A stretch of DNA of 64,000 nt from the NCBI GenBank assembly GCA_001972305.1, contig BDDD01002361.1, forward strand, positions 68,893-132,892. The letters run 5' to 3'. Under the pieces are notes generated by a model. The model searched no databases, was not told the origin of the DNA, and worked only from the letters and a program-made list of their open reading frames with translations. The DNA is from Cephalotus follicularis (taxonomy: Eukaryota > Streptophyta > Magnoliopsida > Oxalidales > Cephalotaceae). Made by a program: the position numbers and the translations under genes. This document shows, piece by piece, positions 1 to 12,295 of the stretch (positions are counted from its first letter, which is position 1; every line of letters begins with the position of its first letter).

Positions 1-679
1 AACGCAAGCTTCAACAATCAGCCCACATGTGCATCATTCTTCATTTCACAAGCCAATGCGTTACATGCTGCCATCCATCCATCCATGCATCATTCTAAAT
101 CAGCAACCCATGACAACATCAGCATCAGTCTTCCATGAGCCCAACGTCACGCCCCACATGCATACACACAAGAGACCATGAAGCCATGCAACACATCAGC
201 CCAAGCTTCCACGCGACATCAAAGCAATTCATGCAGCATCAATTAAAACGCCTCAAGTCAGCAATTCCACGATTGCTTCACAGCCCATGTCCATGTCCAT
301 GCATTCAGCCGCCAAAAGCAGTCAGCCCATGCGTGCAATACATCAACGTGCGCAAAAGAAAAGGAAAAAAAAAAAGTTTTGCCGAATTTTGATTGCTTTA
401 TGCGGGAATAATTGATAAGTAGGAGAATTGTTTTAATAGGTGCATATATATATTGCATTGCACGGCAGTAAAAGGGCAGGCAGTAGAGTCATAAAATAAA
501 GCAGCTGCCCCTTTTCCTTTGTCCAATTTTTAGTTTAGTTTTTTTCATGTTTTGTAGATAGTTTCTTAAGGTTTTTGGGTTAGAACAAAGCTTAGATTGT
601 TATTGTTTCGATTCCATCAATAAAAATCCTTGAATATTTTATTTGTTCTTCAATTTTTCTGCCTTCGCACACACTTTGT
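1..679. other. Gene-free leader, possibly decayed LTR
   Basis: No convincing gene is seen. The first 350 bases are rich in short CATG/CATCA-containing words, and short open frames here have random composition. From about 480 on the text (pyrimidine-rich runs and an AATAAA-like stretch near 620) resembles the end of an LTR or leader directly before the gag-protease frame at 680. LTR identity is inference; no terminal repeat partner lies in the window. Confidence 0.3.
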
Positions 680-2788
680 TTGTCTGATTACTTTTCTAGC
701 CAGTTTGCACCACATCAAACATTTCAAAGGTTCCCGCAAAACAATGTTCAACCATCCTTCCCACAAAATCAATTCCAAAATCAACAATCACCTGGAATGT
801 TGAACCAAAGGGAAGATACGTCTAGGATTTCATCACTAGAAAAGAGCATGGAACTTCTTATGAGCACTGTGATGACTAGTCAGCACAACCTAGAAAAGCA
901 AATCTCTCAGCTAGCATCTGCGGTGCATACAAGAGAAAAAGGGAAGCTGCCTTCCCAACCCGAACTGAATCCTAGGACGAATATGATTCAGCCCGATCGT
1001 ATCCAACCACAATCTAATCCACATTGCTCATCTTCTTCCGGACCATCCGACCAAGCATTCGCCTTGCAAAGTGGAAGTGAGTACCAACCAGCGGATAAAA
1101 CAGAAAATTCGAGCGAGGAGTTGGGTGAGTCATTTGTGCATGACAAAGAAAAAGAACAGTTGGTTGACTCCTTTGCGCAACCAACAAATTTGAATGTGCA
1201 AGAAGAAGTTAGGGAAGAGAAAGAAAAAGAGGAAAAGGAACAATTAATGAAAATACCCAAACGTTCATTTGATCCCCCAGCTCCTTTTCCAAAGAGATTA
1301 GAGAAAAATAAGAAAGCCTCAGCAATGGAAAAGATCATCAATACATTTAAACAAGTTCAAATCAATATTCCATTGCTTGAAGCCATTGAGCAGGTGCCCT
1401 CTTACGTAAAAGTCCTAAAAGACTTATGCACTAAAAAGAGGATCCTTCAAAATCCGAAAAAGGCTTTCTTGGCAGCCAACATTAGTGCATTATTTTCGCA
1501 ACCCACGATGCGAAAGTACAAAGATCCTGGCTGCCCGACAATCTCTTGTGTTATTGGCGACACCAAAATCGATCATGCCTTGCTCAATTTAGGAGCAAGT
1601 GTGAATTTGTTGCCTTCGTCAGTTTTTGAGCAACTAGGTTTAGGAGAGTTGCGCCCGACCAATACGAAGTTGCAATTAGCTGATAGGTCGGTGAAATTGC
1701 CAAAAGGAAAAATTGAGGATGTTTTGATAAAGGTTGGTGAGTTTTTCTTTCCTGTCGACTTCGTCGTCTTAGACACCCAGCCCGTTGTGAATATAAAAGA
1801 CCAAATCCCAGTTATCCTTGGTAGACCATTCTTGGCCACGAGTAATGCATTGATTAATTGCCGAAATGGTCTCATGAAGTTGAGTTTTGGAAAGTCGTCG
1901 ATGGACTTTAACATTTTTCGTTTGGGAAAGCATCAATCTGACTTTGATGATGTCTACGTGATTCGCTCGATTCCTGATAATTCGCATTTTAATATCGACT
2001 TTGATCGAAATTTCAGGAGAGAATTCGAGATAGAGGAAATTAAACAAAATGATAGATTGATGTGGCTAGAAAATGAGGAAGCGTTAGCATGGTTAGAAAG
2101 TAAGCTCAATGAGCCAACGTCGGATATTGAATGGGATCATCTATCCCATTACACACACAAACTCGCTACACCTGACCAAACGTATTTTGACGAAGATTTT
2201 GATAACAACTTCATGGAATGTTTGAGAGAGTTCAAGGAATTAGAGGCCACACAAAAGGAGATATTGAGTTGGTTGGACGATGGGGACGTTGATTCGATTT
2301 TGGAAGTTTTATGGGATGATCTGCCCCATTTCACACACAAGCTTAGCACGCCATCCCACCCTCACACCATCCTCGAAAATAACTTTTTCTTTACTGAAGA
2401 TCAATTAGGATGGAGGGTGTGCAATCGTATGGACCATGTGTGTGATTGGTTGGTAGTCCGTGATTATTCGTGTTCGATTCATTGTTTTTACTGGTGGAAA
2501 TCCTATTGGGATGATTGCTTTATTGTTGAAAATTTTTCTAACTATTATGGTTCTCTTGGTGAATTTTATTGGTGGCAATCTTATTGGGACAATGCTTATA
2601 TTGATAAAATTATTTTCTCATATTGTGTGTTTAAGTTTTTTCAGGCAGGTATTCATAATTTTTATTGGTGGACATCCTTTTGGGATGATGCTTATATTAT
2701 TAAACCTATGCCTTCACGTTTATTTAATTTATTTCCTGCCTGTTTTCAATTGTTTTATTATTTTTGCATAATTAGGAGTAGTTTTTGA
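680..2788 (+). mobile_element. Athila-like Ty3/gypsy gag-protease relic
   Basis: A long open frame of about 700 codons. The open frame begins at a TTG; the first in-frame ATG lies near 799, so the true start is uncertain. Visible parts are a Q/N/P-rich linker, a segment with QISQLAS and EKGKLPSQP, an acidic-basic stretch, the PFPKRLEK block, and an aspartic-protease-like region (LGASVNLLP, then QLADRSVKLPKG, FPVDFVVLD and VILGRPFLAT). This order is typical of Athila-like members of the plant OTA clade. No reverse transcriptase, RNase H or integrase follows, so this is an isolated broken copy or a member of a gag-only family. The C-terminal tail carries a threefold aromatic repeat (see the entry at 2485). 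No flanking LTR pair was found, so age cannot be given. Confidence 0.75.
2485..2705 (+). repeat. Three imperfect copies of a Trp/Tyr-rich segment
   Basis: Near 2485, 2564 and 2660 the same roughly 45-bp segment recurs, each time reading F-Y-W-W-x-S-[YF]-W-D-[DN] in the frame of the upstream gag-protease. The spacing is about 78 and 96 bp. The copies have diverged at synonymous and other positions, which could mean either selection or an old noncoding repeat that happens to be open. Confidence 0.7.
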
Positions 2789-4297
2789 TAGTTTATCTCA
2801 AATTTGGTATACTTCGCCTAGGTTGAATAAATTATAACTAGTTTAACGTTTCCCTGCGTTCGACCCGTTACTGCATGATCCGTGCACTTGCGGCTATAAA
2901 TTTTAAAACATTCTTTTTACGTGAACAACGACATTAAGGGCTAAGCGTCGCTGTTTAAGATCAAGGCATCGACGCTTTGTCTGTCATTTTTTTCGCAACT
3001 AATTTTCAAAGCATGTTTTATAAATGGTTTTCTTTCGGGACCTTTCTTAGGCCCATGTATAGTGATAGCTGAGTTTCTTCCCAGGTTTTAAAGATAGTAA
3101 CACATGCAAAAAAGTGAGTATAGTAGTGTCTAGTCGAGCTTCGTAACTAACCTAGAGTTGTGTGCCACATTAGAGAGGTTAGATGTCCTCGTCTTAGAGC
3201 TGTATGCCACCATTGGGGGATCTGAGACCCACGTAGCTACTATCAATGGAACGATGGATAGTTGTGTCTAATCCACGAGCTGTGTACTACCTACGGGGGG
3301 ATTTAGACTTACATACTTTTAGAGCTGTGTGCCACCTTCGGGAAGGTTATACATAAGTATAGTGAAGCCACTTAACTAACCCTAGAGCTTTGTGCCACCT
3401 TCGGGAGGTTAGCGTTCTCATCCTAGAACTGTGTGACATTTTGGGTGACTTAAGACTTACATGAGATATAGAAGTGACTAATTGATTGGTGTGATTGATT
3501 GATTAGGTGAATCTGTAACTATTTGAGTACCTATAGGTTACATATAGTGATTAGTTCTAGTTGAACTTACCATCTACGGTAAGCAACTGGATTTCTAAAC
3601 CTTGAGCTGCGTGCCACCTGAAAAAGGTGGTCTAGACCTACGATTATTGATTGTTGGTCAACTACTTATATATACTAGTATGGGGCAGTGTATATATCCT
3701 AGTTAACCGTCCGATTGTCTGATAGATGGTTGGATAAGAGTGTATGATTTAGATTAATGATCTGTATATATGCTGGTAAGGGACGACTATATATATAGAT
3801 TCATTAATCACAATTACACATGCAAATTGTCATGACATGCATTGATTACTGTGTATCTGCTTTTATCATCAGCATAGGGATTGAGTTTCTGCGAGGACTT
3901 TGGGCTGACCCGTCCTTTGGGATGGGGCATCTATCTGTGTTCAGGCACAGATGGATCGAGGGCTAGTGGCAGTGGACATGGACAAGGAGATATTTTACAG
4001 AGCCTGGATGAATGGATGCTATGGGTTTTAGTTTTTATGGTTTTATTGTATAAGTTGAACTCAAAGGATTGTACTGTAAAAGATTGTATGGATTTGAAAT
4101 GAACTGTAATGATTGTTATGTTTTGCTATCGAATGGCATTAATGTTTAAGAATTTGAATGGATTACTCACATATTATTAAAGTTTTAGGTGGTATGGATT
4201 TCCGCTGTGTAGAGTAGGCTTTAACTAGTACCCGAGTCAAGTGACTAAATGGGTTTGGGTGATGTCTCAGGACCCCCAACAAGTTTGGGGTGTCACA
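2789..4297 (+). repeat. Decayed chromovirus-type LTR with internal repeats
   Basis: No gene. From about 3130 to 3640 a phrase close to AGAGCTGTGTGCCACCTTCG recurs about six times, at 60-100 bp spacing. The segment ends at about 4297 in GGGGTGTCACA, the kind of 3' end seen in Tekay/Del LTRs. The left edge of the LTR is not clear, and the short frame at 3881-4102 has no recognisable product. Confidence 0.4.
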
Positions 4298-4740
4298 ACA
4301 CATGTGCTAGTGCATGTTGCTCACACTCCTGTGACCACAAGCAAACCAAAAACTAACACTATGCAATCTGCCATGTGATGCACACTCAAGATTGTAATTT
4401 AAAATGCTGGACATACCTTTCACGAGACTGTATACACAATCAAATAGGATAAAAAAGACAAAGGCATGCATAAACAAACAAGCAAAAGGTATCCTAATTA
4501 TAGAGCAGTTGAAAAATGAGTCACCACAATAATTGACATACTTTATGTTAGGGCCTATCACTCACTCTTTTGGGCACGTACAAATAGAATAGAATAGATG
4601 GGAAAAGTTGCACCCCAAGGCCCACACATGTGCTGGGTATAAGTTGCTCACATTCCCGTGACCACAAACAAACAAAAATAAACACTATGAAATCCGCTGC
4701 ACACTAAATTTGGGCGTTATGTGTGTTTGACTTGTTTTGG
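4298..4740. repeat. Diverged direct repeat pair, about 90 bp each
   Basis: 4300-4390 and 4624-4712 share the run 'TGTGCT..GT..TTGCTCACA' followed by a CCGTGACCACAA-like stretch and CACTATG.AATC. Between them lies AT-rich text without a gene. The origin is unknown. Confidence 0.5.
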
Positions 4741-6180
4741 CGTCAATGATTACTAATGGCATTGACAATAATGTTTTGCGCGTTAAATTCATTCGTTCTT
4801 CGCGTTAACGCATTTTGCTTATGTCCAATTTTTGCATAATCAGCTTTGACGATTACGAATGGCGTTGACGCAAATGTGCTTGGTGTTGACACCTTTCTTG
4901 TTGTGCGTTAACGACTATAGCTTCTGTTTGAGTTGAGCAACTTTTGGCGTTGACAACTTAAGGATGTTTTAGAAAGTTTTGCCATTGATTCTACGTTGAT
5001 AAGATTTGACAGATTGCAATCCGCTGCTATGTTACCGTTACGCCTTATTTTCAGTCTTCTCGTGTAAAGCTTCGTATGTTTGACATTTCATCTCTGGCTC
5101 TTAGTAGAGCGTTTGACATTTCATCTCTAGCGTTTAGTAGAGCGTTTGACATTTCATCTTTGGCGCTTAGTAGAGAGTTTGGCATTTCATCTATGGCACT
5201 TAGTAAAGCACTGCAGCCTTAAATAAAGCGTTGTTTTGTTTTGCTTATTCAGTCTTCATTCCTTAACCGTTGATGTCTGACTAGCTCTGACCTCTACCTC
5301 TGAGGTCTGTCCTCAACTTTTGATGTTTGACTAGCTCTAACCTCTACCTCTGACCTCTAGCACCGAGGTCTTCCTCATCTTCGGAGGTCTGCCTTTAACT
5401 ACCCGAGCTTTGCCTTAGCTTCAGAGGTCTGCCACAGAGGTCTGCCTTGGCTTCGGAGCTCTGCCTTGGCTTCGGAGCTCTGCATTCACTTGTGAGGTCT
5501 ACAACAGGGGTCTTCCTTGGCTTCGGAGCTCTGCCTTCAACTGCTCAAGCTCTGCCTTCACTTGTGAGGTCTGCAACCAAGGTCTACCTTAACATCTGAG
5601 GTCTGCCTTTATTTTCCTGAGCTTTGCCTTGACGTCTGAGCTCTTCCTTCAGCCTCTCAGCTCTTCCTTAGGCCATCCATCCGCTAGAATGTCAACTTTG
5701 TCAACTTGCATGATGTATAATTAGGAACCTTGAGACCAGGTCCTTTGCCTAAATTTCAACTTTGTCAACTTGCACATAAACTGAAAATGATTAGTTGTAA
5801 ATATGTTATCATCAAAATTAGGATTGAGACAAAAATTTCAACTCATGTGATTTACACGTTGACACTTACATATGCACACCATGTCTAATTAAGATAGTAG
5901 ATATAAATGTTGACGCAAATAGTTTATGAGTTAACGTATAAATCGTAAACTGTACACATCAACACTTATAGTCTATACAACAACGATGTGTGCTTTACTG
6001 TTACAGGGGGTTGACGATTATATTATTACCGTTGATGGTTATACAATTTGAATTGTTACCTAACATAATTGCTATTATATGCGCTGACGCTTAGGAATAA
6101 AGCGTTGACGCTTAGGAATACAGAGCTGAAGCTAAGGAATAAAGCGCTAACGCTTTGTACGATCACGTCAATGAGCATAA
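4741..6180. repeat. Layered tandem repeats rich in GTTGAC
   Basis: No gene. Three repeat layers are visible: scattered GCGTTGACG/GCGTTAACG words at 4735-4960 and again at 5900-6160; a 33-bp unit (GTTTGACATTTCATCT-core) four times at 5078-5212; and a GAGGTCTGCCTT/GGAGCTCTGCCTT unit many times at 5270-5680. The arrangement looks like a fast-evolving noncoding part of an LTR element, but no LTR edge or coding part was found to confirm it. Confidence 0.55.
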
Positions 6181-6984
6181 CTCATGTTCAAAACGTACTG
6201 AAGGTTTTTTTTCATCAATTTTTGTTTACTTCAACATTTGCCACATTTTAAACAACTTAGTAGAGGCAAGTAGGTCATAATCAAAATTTCTAAGGACACC
6301 AAAAAGCATACACACAAAGTAGGTAAAATGTATACACAGAGTAACGTATAAGTATGTATGATATGACTAGTATGTACATTGTGAATTATCGTGTCGTATA
6401 AAAAGGAATGGGGTTCACGTTTTCCATGCAACTAGCATGTAGTGTGCAAGGTGGAATCGTTAGGGCTATCTGATAGACCCTCTAAAAAAAAGTACATGCA
6501 TAATAAGTGAACCGTACATACGTAATAACATATACATACATATTATATGCTTAATATGTATATGTGATATGCCTACTATATACATTGTGGTCTAATAACC
6601 GTACACGCATAATAAGTGAACTGTACATAGGGAATAACATATGTGTACACAGGGAATAACATATGCGTACATGTGATATGACTACTATGTACATATATAA
6701 TGTCTACTATGTACATTGTGAAACAATAAGTTCATAGGCCACCAAATAAAGACAGTAATAATTCCCTTTGCTTATTAATATAGTTTCAGAAAACAAATTA
6801 GCAGCAGACGAAATTCATGCGTACAATGAAAGAGACAGGCAACAAACGAACTTTATAAAGTAATAAACAACGAGGTTTACTATCTTTCACATTATCAATA
6901 AAAGGACTCTCTACATCAGGAGAATAAATCATCTTTCAAGACCATGCCCCCTCAATAGTTTAAATTTGGACAGATTTATGACTG
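6181..6984. other. AT-rich gene-free stretch with short direct repeats
   Basis: Between 6490 and 6730 the phrases GCATAATAAGTGAAC, GGAATAACATATG and GACTACTATGTACAT recur in slightly different forms. No gene is seen. The stretch borders the 3' end of the MULE relic and may hold its terminal region, but no terminal inverted repeat could be identified. Confidence 0.4.
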
Positions 6985-9003
6985 TCGCACTCACTTTTTT
7001 GTCTTCATAATGCAGTCAGCATCGGGTTTCTTGAATGGCTCAGAGGCATCAACATATCGTCTCTTTCTGCTACTAAAAAGTATCTTCTGTGCATGGAAAA
7101 GAATATGAACCTATATTATTAGCATGCTATATTGTGGAACAACAGATGCACAACCGTAGGGTACATGATAATTACCGGTGGAGAATTAGACGATGCCTCC
7201 TCGGCAGCACACGCGATGGGATTTACCAAACATACGAGAGACTTACGGCCTACCCTTCGCTTGCATAGCAAAACACACAATACGTAATGCTTGTAAAGTA
7301 AATGCTGCATATCAAAATGGAATGATAAATGTATGATGTAGTGCAACATCATATGTAAAGCTAACGTTAAATTTCTATAAATCTAACGGTATTGATATTC
7401 TATCACAACAAACTAGTGGCATATCACATATGACGTACAGATTTGAACTTGAAGTATGACCAGGGTGGGGATTGCGACATGTGCTCCTATTATGACCCAC
7501 TAACAATGGATGGGTCATGTATTGATCCACTGCGATTCTCTGCGTCTAACTTCTGGCTGACCAGCAAAACGTTTCGTGCGAAGGGGGGTGAATATCATTC
7601 CATTTAGGATCACGGGTCTCAACGGGACGGACCAACTGCATGTAAATGCTTTCCTGACTTCCCTTCTGAAACACTTGTCAACATAGTCATAGATGCTTGT
7701 GTGCCCTTGAAACACAATGACACCACAAGCATGCGGACATGGCAGACCACTTATTTGCCACTCCTTACAAGTGCATGTGTGCTCCGTCAAATTAACATCA
7801 AGGTCTTGTCCACTAATGATGACCCTGTATAGCATGTATTTGTGCGCTTGTACACATTCAGTCAGGACACGTCCATGGTTAATGTTAATCTACAACTTTG
7901 TTTCTATCCTAGGACTGACATTGGCCGTCCACTTGTTATCCAGCTTTTGTTTCCCTTCCAAAAGAAGTCATGCGAGCTTGTAACAGTGATGGTTCATAAG
8001 CTGTGTCATTTGCGTCCATCTTTCCTGCCTAATCTAGACATTAAAACTTTCAACAATGTTGCTGGTCAGATGATCCGAATGTTGGTAAGAGAACAATGGC
8101 AAGGCCCAGTGTTTTGGCTGATTGGCTTCAACCCATTCAGCAAACTTGGGGGAATGACTCCGTAATTCATCCAGTTTTTTGGTGTACTCCACATTAAGAC
8201 GCGCGTATGTCACTATGTCTAACAACAACAAGGCTGCTTTCCTCACTTTCAAATTCATTTTGCATGTTTTGTTCATGTAGGAACTGAAATTTTCCTTTAT
8301 GTGCCGATAACAATAGGCATGGCGAGATCCATCGTAAACCTCTTCTATAGCCCGAATAATACTAGCATTCCTATCTGAGACAATGACTACTGGGATTGTC
8401 TTCATAATGGTATCCTTCACCGTCTGCAAGAACCATACCCAACTTTCATCACATTCTGCTCCCACTACAACATATGCGAGGGGGTTATAAGTTGTCGTCT
8501 ACATCAACACATGCAGCTGACAGCAACGTCCCGTTGTATTTACCACTCAGGTGGCAACCTTCAACGACTGTAATAGGCCTATAACATGCAATAAAACCAA
8601 TAACTAAACAACCATATGCAATAAATAATCGTTTGAACGTCGAACCCCTCCCCAAAACTTCTCAAAATGCAACATATTTTGGATCAAACTCTATATTGTG
8701 ATCACACAACCATGGAAGATTACCATAGGAATCCTGCGAACAGCCATTAATCTACTTGTTGGCAAACTCCCTGGCTCTCCAGGCTTGAAGGCATGACAGA
8801 TTCACTTGATATTTCTCTAGAAATTTTGATAATTCATAGGGAGTGGTGGATGGTGTCTTCCTCATAATTGTTTTAACAAGCGTGCCCACGTATTTGGCAA
8901 GGCAATTTGGTTTAAAATTGGCATTCTATTCAGCGATGTGTTTGTGTTCATCTATGAAAGTGCCAACTGTTGAGAAGACTTTATGCGGAAAGATCCAATT
9001 ATG
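6985..9003 (-). pseudogene. MULE (Mutator-like) transposase relic
   Basis: Read on the minus strand from 9003 down, the pieces follow MULE transposase order. First comes the N-terminal MULE domain (YELSKFLEKYQ and AWRAREFANK, 8750-8870). Next is the DDE domain, entered by FKRLFIAYG, then VVEGCHLSGKY (about 8540-8580), PLAYVVVGAECDESW, IVSDRNASI and YCYRHIKENF (8300-8470), and ESFN near 8040. Then comes a SWIM zinc finger (CTCKEWQISGLPCPH, about 7720-7780). Basic tail pieces that may be 3' exons lie at about 7199-7262 (RRVGRK) and 6991-7084 (SSRKRRYVDASEP), with splice-like edges. The copy is dead. In-frame stops lie after AE, ANK, VAF and SFNV, a one-base frameshift lies before NPLAY, and the usual DG(C/T)HL reads EG. 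This is a plain DNA transposon. TIRs and target duplication were not found. Confidence 0.85.
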
Positions 9004-9490
9004 GACATTAGGGTTTAGGGTTATAATTTTTAAAATTTATTCCATTTAATTCCTGGGCAATGGGATACCCTAAAATCTAAGTCCATAATTGTTCTAATTT
9101 ATCCAAGGATCTCTAATGTAACTTTCAATTGAACCAATTAAGGCATCCAAGCAAGCATTGGCCACAGGTGGAGCTAGGCCTTCACTAACCCTAGCTTCAG
9201 CCACACTTCAAAACAGGCTAGGGTTTTGTTGGAACCTTATGGCGATTTAAACAATAAAATATCTAGAAGCATAAAACCCTAATATATATATTGTGTTATC
9301 ATCTCATAAATATCTAGCCATATGTGTAATAACCGCAAATTCAATTGAAGTATATTGATTTCATGTTTAAAATAAATATACATCTTCATTGAATTATGTG
9401 TCCAATTATAATAATTTTATGATTGGTGATTGCTTGGGATGAATGGAGATGCAATTTGGTGAAAATCAACTTAAGAAACCCTAAAACAGC
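9004..9490. other. Gene-free AT-rich stretch
   Basis: Nothing recognisable. The text is AT-rich, with the plant-typical word CCCTAA near 9011, 9072, 9198 and 9281. It separates the MULE relic from the palindrome cluster. Confidence 0.4.
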
Positions 9491-10980
9491 CCTTGGCAGC
9501 CGACTGCCACAGGGGAGAAGTCGACTGCCTGGCTTATGAAGGAGCAGTCGACTGTCACAGAGGAACAGTCGACTGGCTGATGCGTGTTGTGGACAGTCGA
9601 CTGGCCCATGCATCCAGTCGACTGGAATTGCGACAGAACAGGTGTCTGTGCATGTGTGAAATAGAAAGGAGAGTGGCATGCAAGGGGACAGGTGTCGTGG
9701 GCATGCACCAGCTGCCATGACATGCAAGGAGAGCCCTTGCATGTGCTCTGCAAGTCACAGACCTGCCACCTGCAAGAATCAAAGAGAGAAAAAGGTAAGA
9801 AAGAGATGCATGTGAGAGAGAGAGAAGAAGGGAGAGAAGGCTGAGTGATGACTCTGGCGAAATCCAAATCCCAGAGCCTTTATATCAACTTCTAGCTTTG
9901 ATTGTGAGTGTTGTTAAACACTAAAAGAAGAAGGGATTGTTGAAGGATCATTGGAATGCATGTGGATGGTTTAGAACTCAAAGAGGGAAAAAGGAAGCTT
10001 TAAACATCTCCTGGTAAGTTCCAAATTCGAGCCTGTTAATGTGATGATAATGTGACTAGGAATGTAAATATCTTATGTTAATATGGCTTAGATAACAATT
10101 CCTAGAATGGCAATGGGAATGTTAATGGAAAGGGAGAAAAAAATATGGAAATATGAAGATTAGAGAATTTAGTATTTTCAAATTGAATTATTCTTGTTAG
10201 CTATTGTTATAACTACTGTTTTTCCCTGAGTATACACTTACATCTCCTGCCAACATTAAAACCAAGGAACCCGAGATTGAATGGTGTTGGTTTAGAACAA
10301 AAAGGAAGTTGTGAAATGGAAATTAAGACTTAGGGAATGGAGGATTAAACTTCTGTTATATTATAGTTGTCCTAAAGTTACTGTAACTGATGCATGTATC
10401 TATAAACATGCCTAGATTGAGCTGCTGAGATTAAAAGGATTGTTGGTGGAAGCTTGGAAAAAGGCTTTGGAAACTTTAAAGAGAAAGATCAATTGCAAAT
10501 TGATCTTGGGATAGCAAATTGAGGTAGGGGTAGTGTTATGTTTTGGAAGATATGTTCATGCATTTCATGTATGTTAATTTCTACTTGCATTGAACTGATT
10601 GGCAAATAAATTGTACTGCATATACACTGTTCTGCCTGCATTCTGGGCAAAAACAGTCGACTGGCATTGAAAACAGTCGACTACATAATTGATCCAGTCG
10701 ACTGGCAAGACCCAGCAGTCGACTACACAACCCAACAGCCGACTGGTTCTTGAGGGCAGTCGACTGTTCTAGGTAGTAATCGCATATTATTGATTGAAGT
10801 GCTACTGTTTTGAATTGTTATTGATTGTATATGCTACCACCACCTAGTATATACTGTTTGATGTTGTTTAACATCGCTATTACTGATATTTCAACGGTTG
10901 AACGAACTATGTGCTATATGCAAAAATTGTGGTTAAACACCATTTTCCAATGAGAACTATTATTTACAAGGAACTACTGT
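9491..10980. repeat. LTR-like DNA with two CAGTCGACTG clusters
   Basis: The palindrome CAGTCGACTG, or one-base variants, occurs about seven times at 9497-9630 and about six times at 10648-10770, roughly every 20-30 bp. Between the clusters are a GA-rich leader-like stretch (9780-9840), TTTATATCAAC near 9878 and AT-rich text. No coding part is seen. Such clusters elsewhere in this window lie in LTRs (27.2, 32.3 and 37.1 kb), so this is probably an LTR of an unassigned element. Confidence 0.5.
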
Positions 10981-12295
10981 GTGTCACACCCGTTCCCTAC
11001 AACACCCAATATCCTACCGAGAACGGATATGACGTCCCACATGACGACTTCCTTTCGGAAGTCACCATATGGATTTATATAAGACTTACTTTAAACCTGG
11101 AAATCAAAAGGTTAAAACGTTTCCAAAACTTTGAAAATTTTTCTAACTCTTAAATTTTTACGAAAACCACAATCCAAAACGATGAATAGTCAACGTCAAA
11201 TGTGTGGAAACGTCGAGAGAATCCCACGCTAGCACCGTTAGGCGTGATATGAGAATGCGTAAAAACTCCTGGTATGGAAAATCAAGGCTGACGATCGAAG
11301 CATCGTGTACAAAATGCACAAGCTCAAGGCACCATGAAGGCAAGTTGCACATGCTCATTTCATCATGTGTACAAAACGTAAGCATACGCAGAAGAACATG
11401 CACATAAATACGTAGACAAGTCTCGTGCAAGTACCACATTATGCGATCACAATCACCAAGAAGGCAGTAAAAGTGCATAGAAAAGCATGCGTACAAACTC
11501 ATCGCGTGGGCAACGAATGCATTGTCTGCATAAAACGCACACGAACGCACCTCAAGATGCACACGCAACAACCAAGCGCACAACAATTAGCATCAACAGC
11601 ACCAGAGCACAGCAATCATAGCACACTCTTCCGCTTGAGAATATAAAGCAACTGCAATAGCTTGAAGTTTTACTGTTGCACCGCATTAAGATGCTGGTAT
11701 GTTGAACATCTGGTGATCAAAACTACGATATGTCTCTTCATGTTGTTCTACCAAAAGTGCTCCCTCAAGTGAAGACACACTTGGTATTATTAGAATATAT
11801 CGCATAAGGTGAACTATGGCCTTCACAAAGACTTACGTATGACAGCTTCATTGTGCGACGGACACTACCTGTCCCATACATCAACGTTCCATTATCTCAA
11901 TCGAGCAGTCAGTGCGATTACCATTCTTTCACCGAGCATCACCGATCCGGTCCTGCAATATCGATCTCTCCCGAAGAGTAGACGATAGAGTTCCCATTCA
12001 TAAGGCTAACAGGATCACGTGCAATGATTTGAAAACTCATCCAAAGATAAGCAAGAGAAGTACAAAACTTCTTACTCAAAACATTTGTAATCACGTTTGC
12101 CTTGGGTATTCGTTAATGTAATCGTAGTCATTAATCGTCTCCACCGAGCTCTGCTCGAGGTTCGAATCTCTCTATAAAGATCTGCGTAAAGCTGACATTC
12201 ATCCACAATCAATGATGTCTTCTAAACATAGCCTTATAGGCTAAATCCTTCCATGTACTTCGTTTACGGTTCCACTAAGTACTCAAACAAAACAT
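10981..12295. repeat. Unassigned LTR-like stretch starting TGTCACACC
   Basis: The TGTCACACCCGTTCCC run at about 10981 looks like the inverted end of a Tekay/Del LTR. The following 1.3 kb has no supported gene. The other edge was not found. Short frames on both strands here (for example 11158-11586 minus) have no recognisable domain. Confidence 0.35.

Noticed and set aside
135-392. 85-codon frame at the left end
   Set aside because: No domain; the composition reflects CATG/CCA-rich repeats, and no gene signals were seen.
7717-8165. Plus-strand frames at 7717-7983 and 7842-8165
   Set aside because: They are shadows of the MULE transposase on the minus strand.
9491-10775. Palindrome clusters as CRISPR or site-specific recombination sites
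   Set aside because: Spacing is irregular, spacers are related, and similar clusters occur in LTRs. No recombinase gene is nearby.
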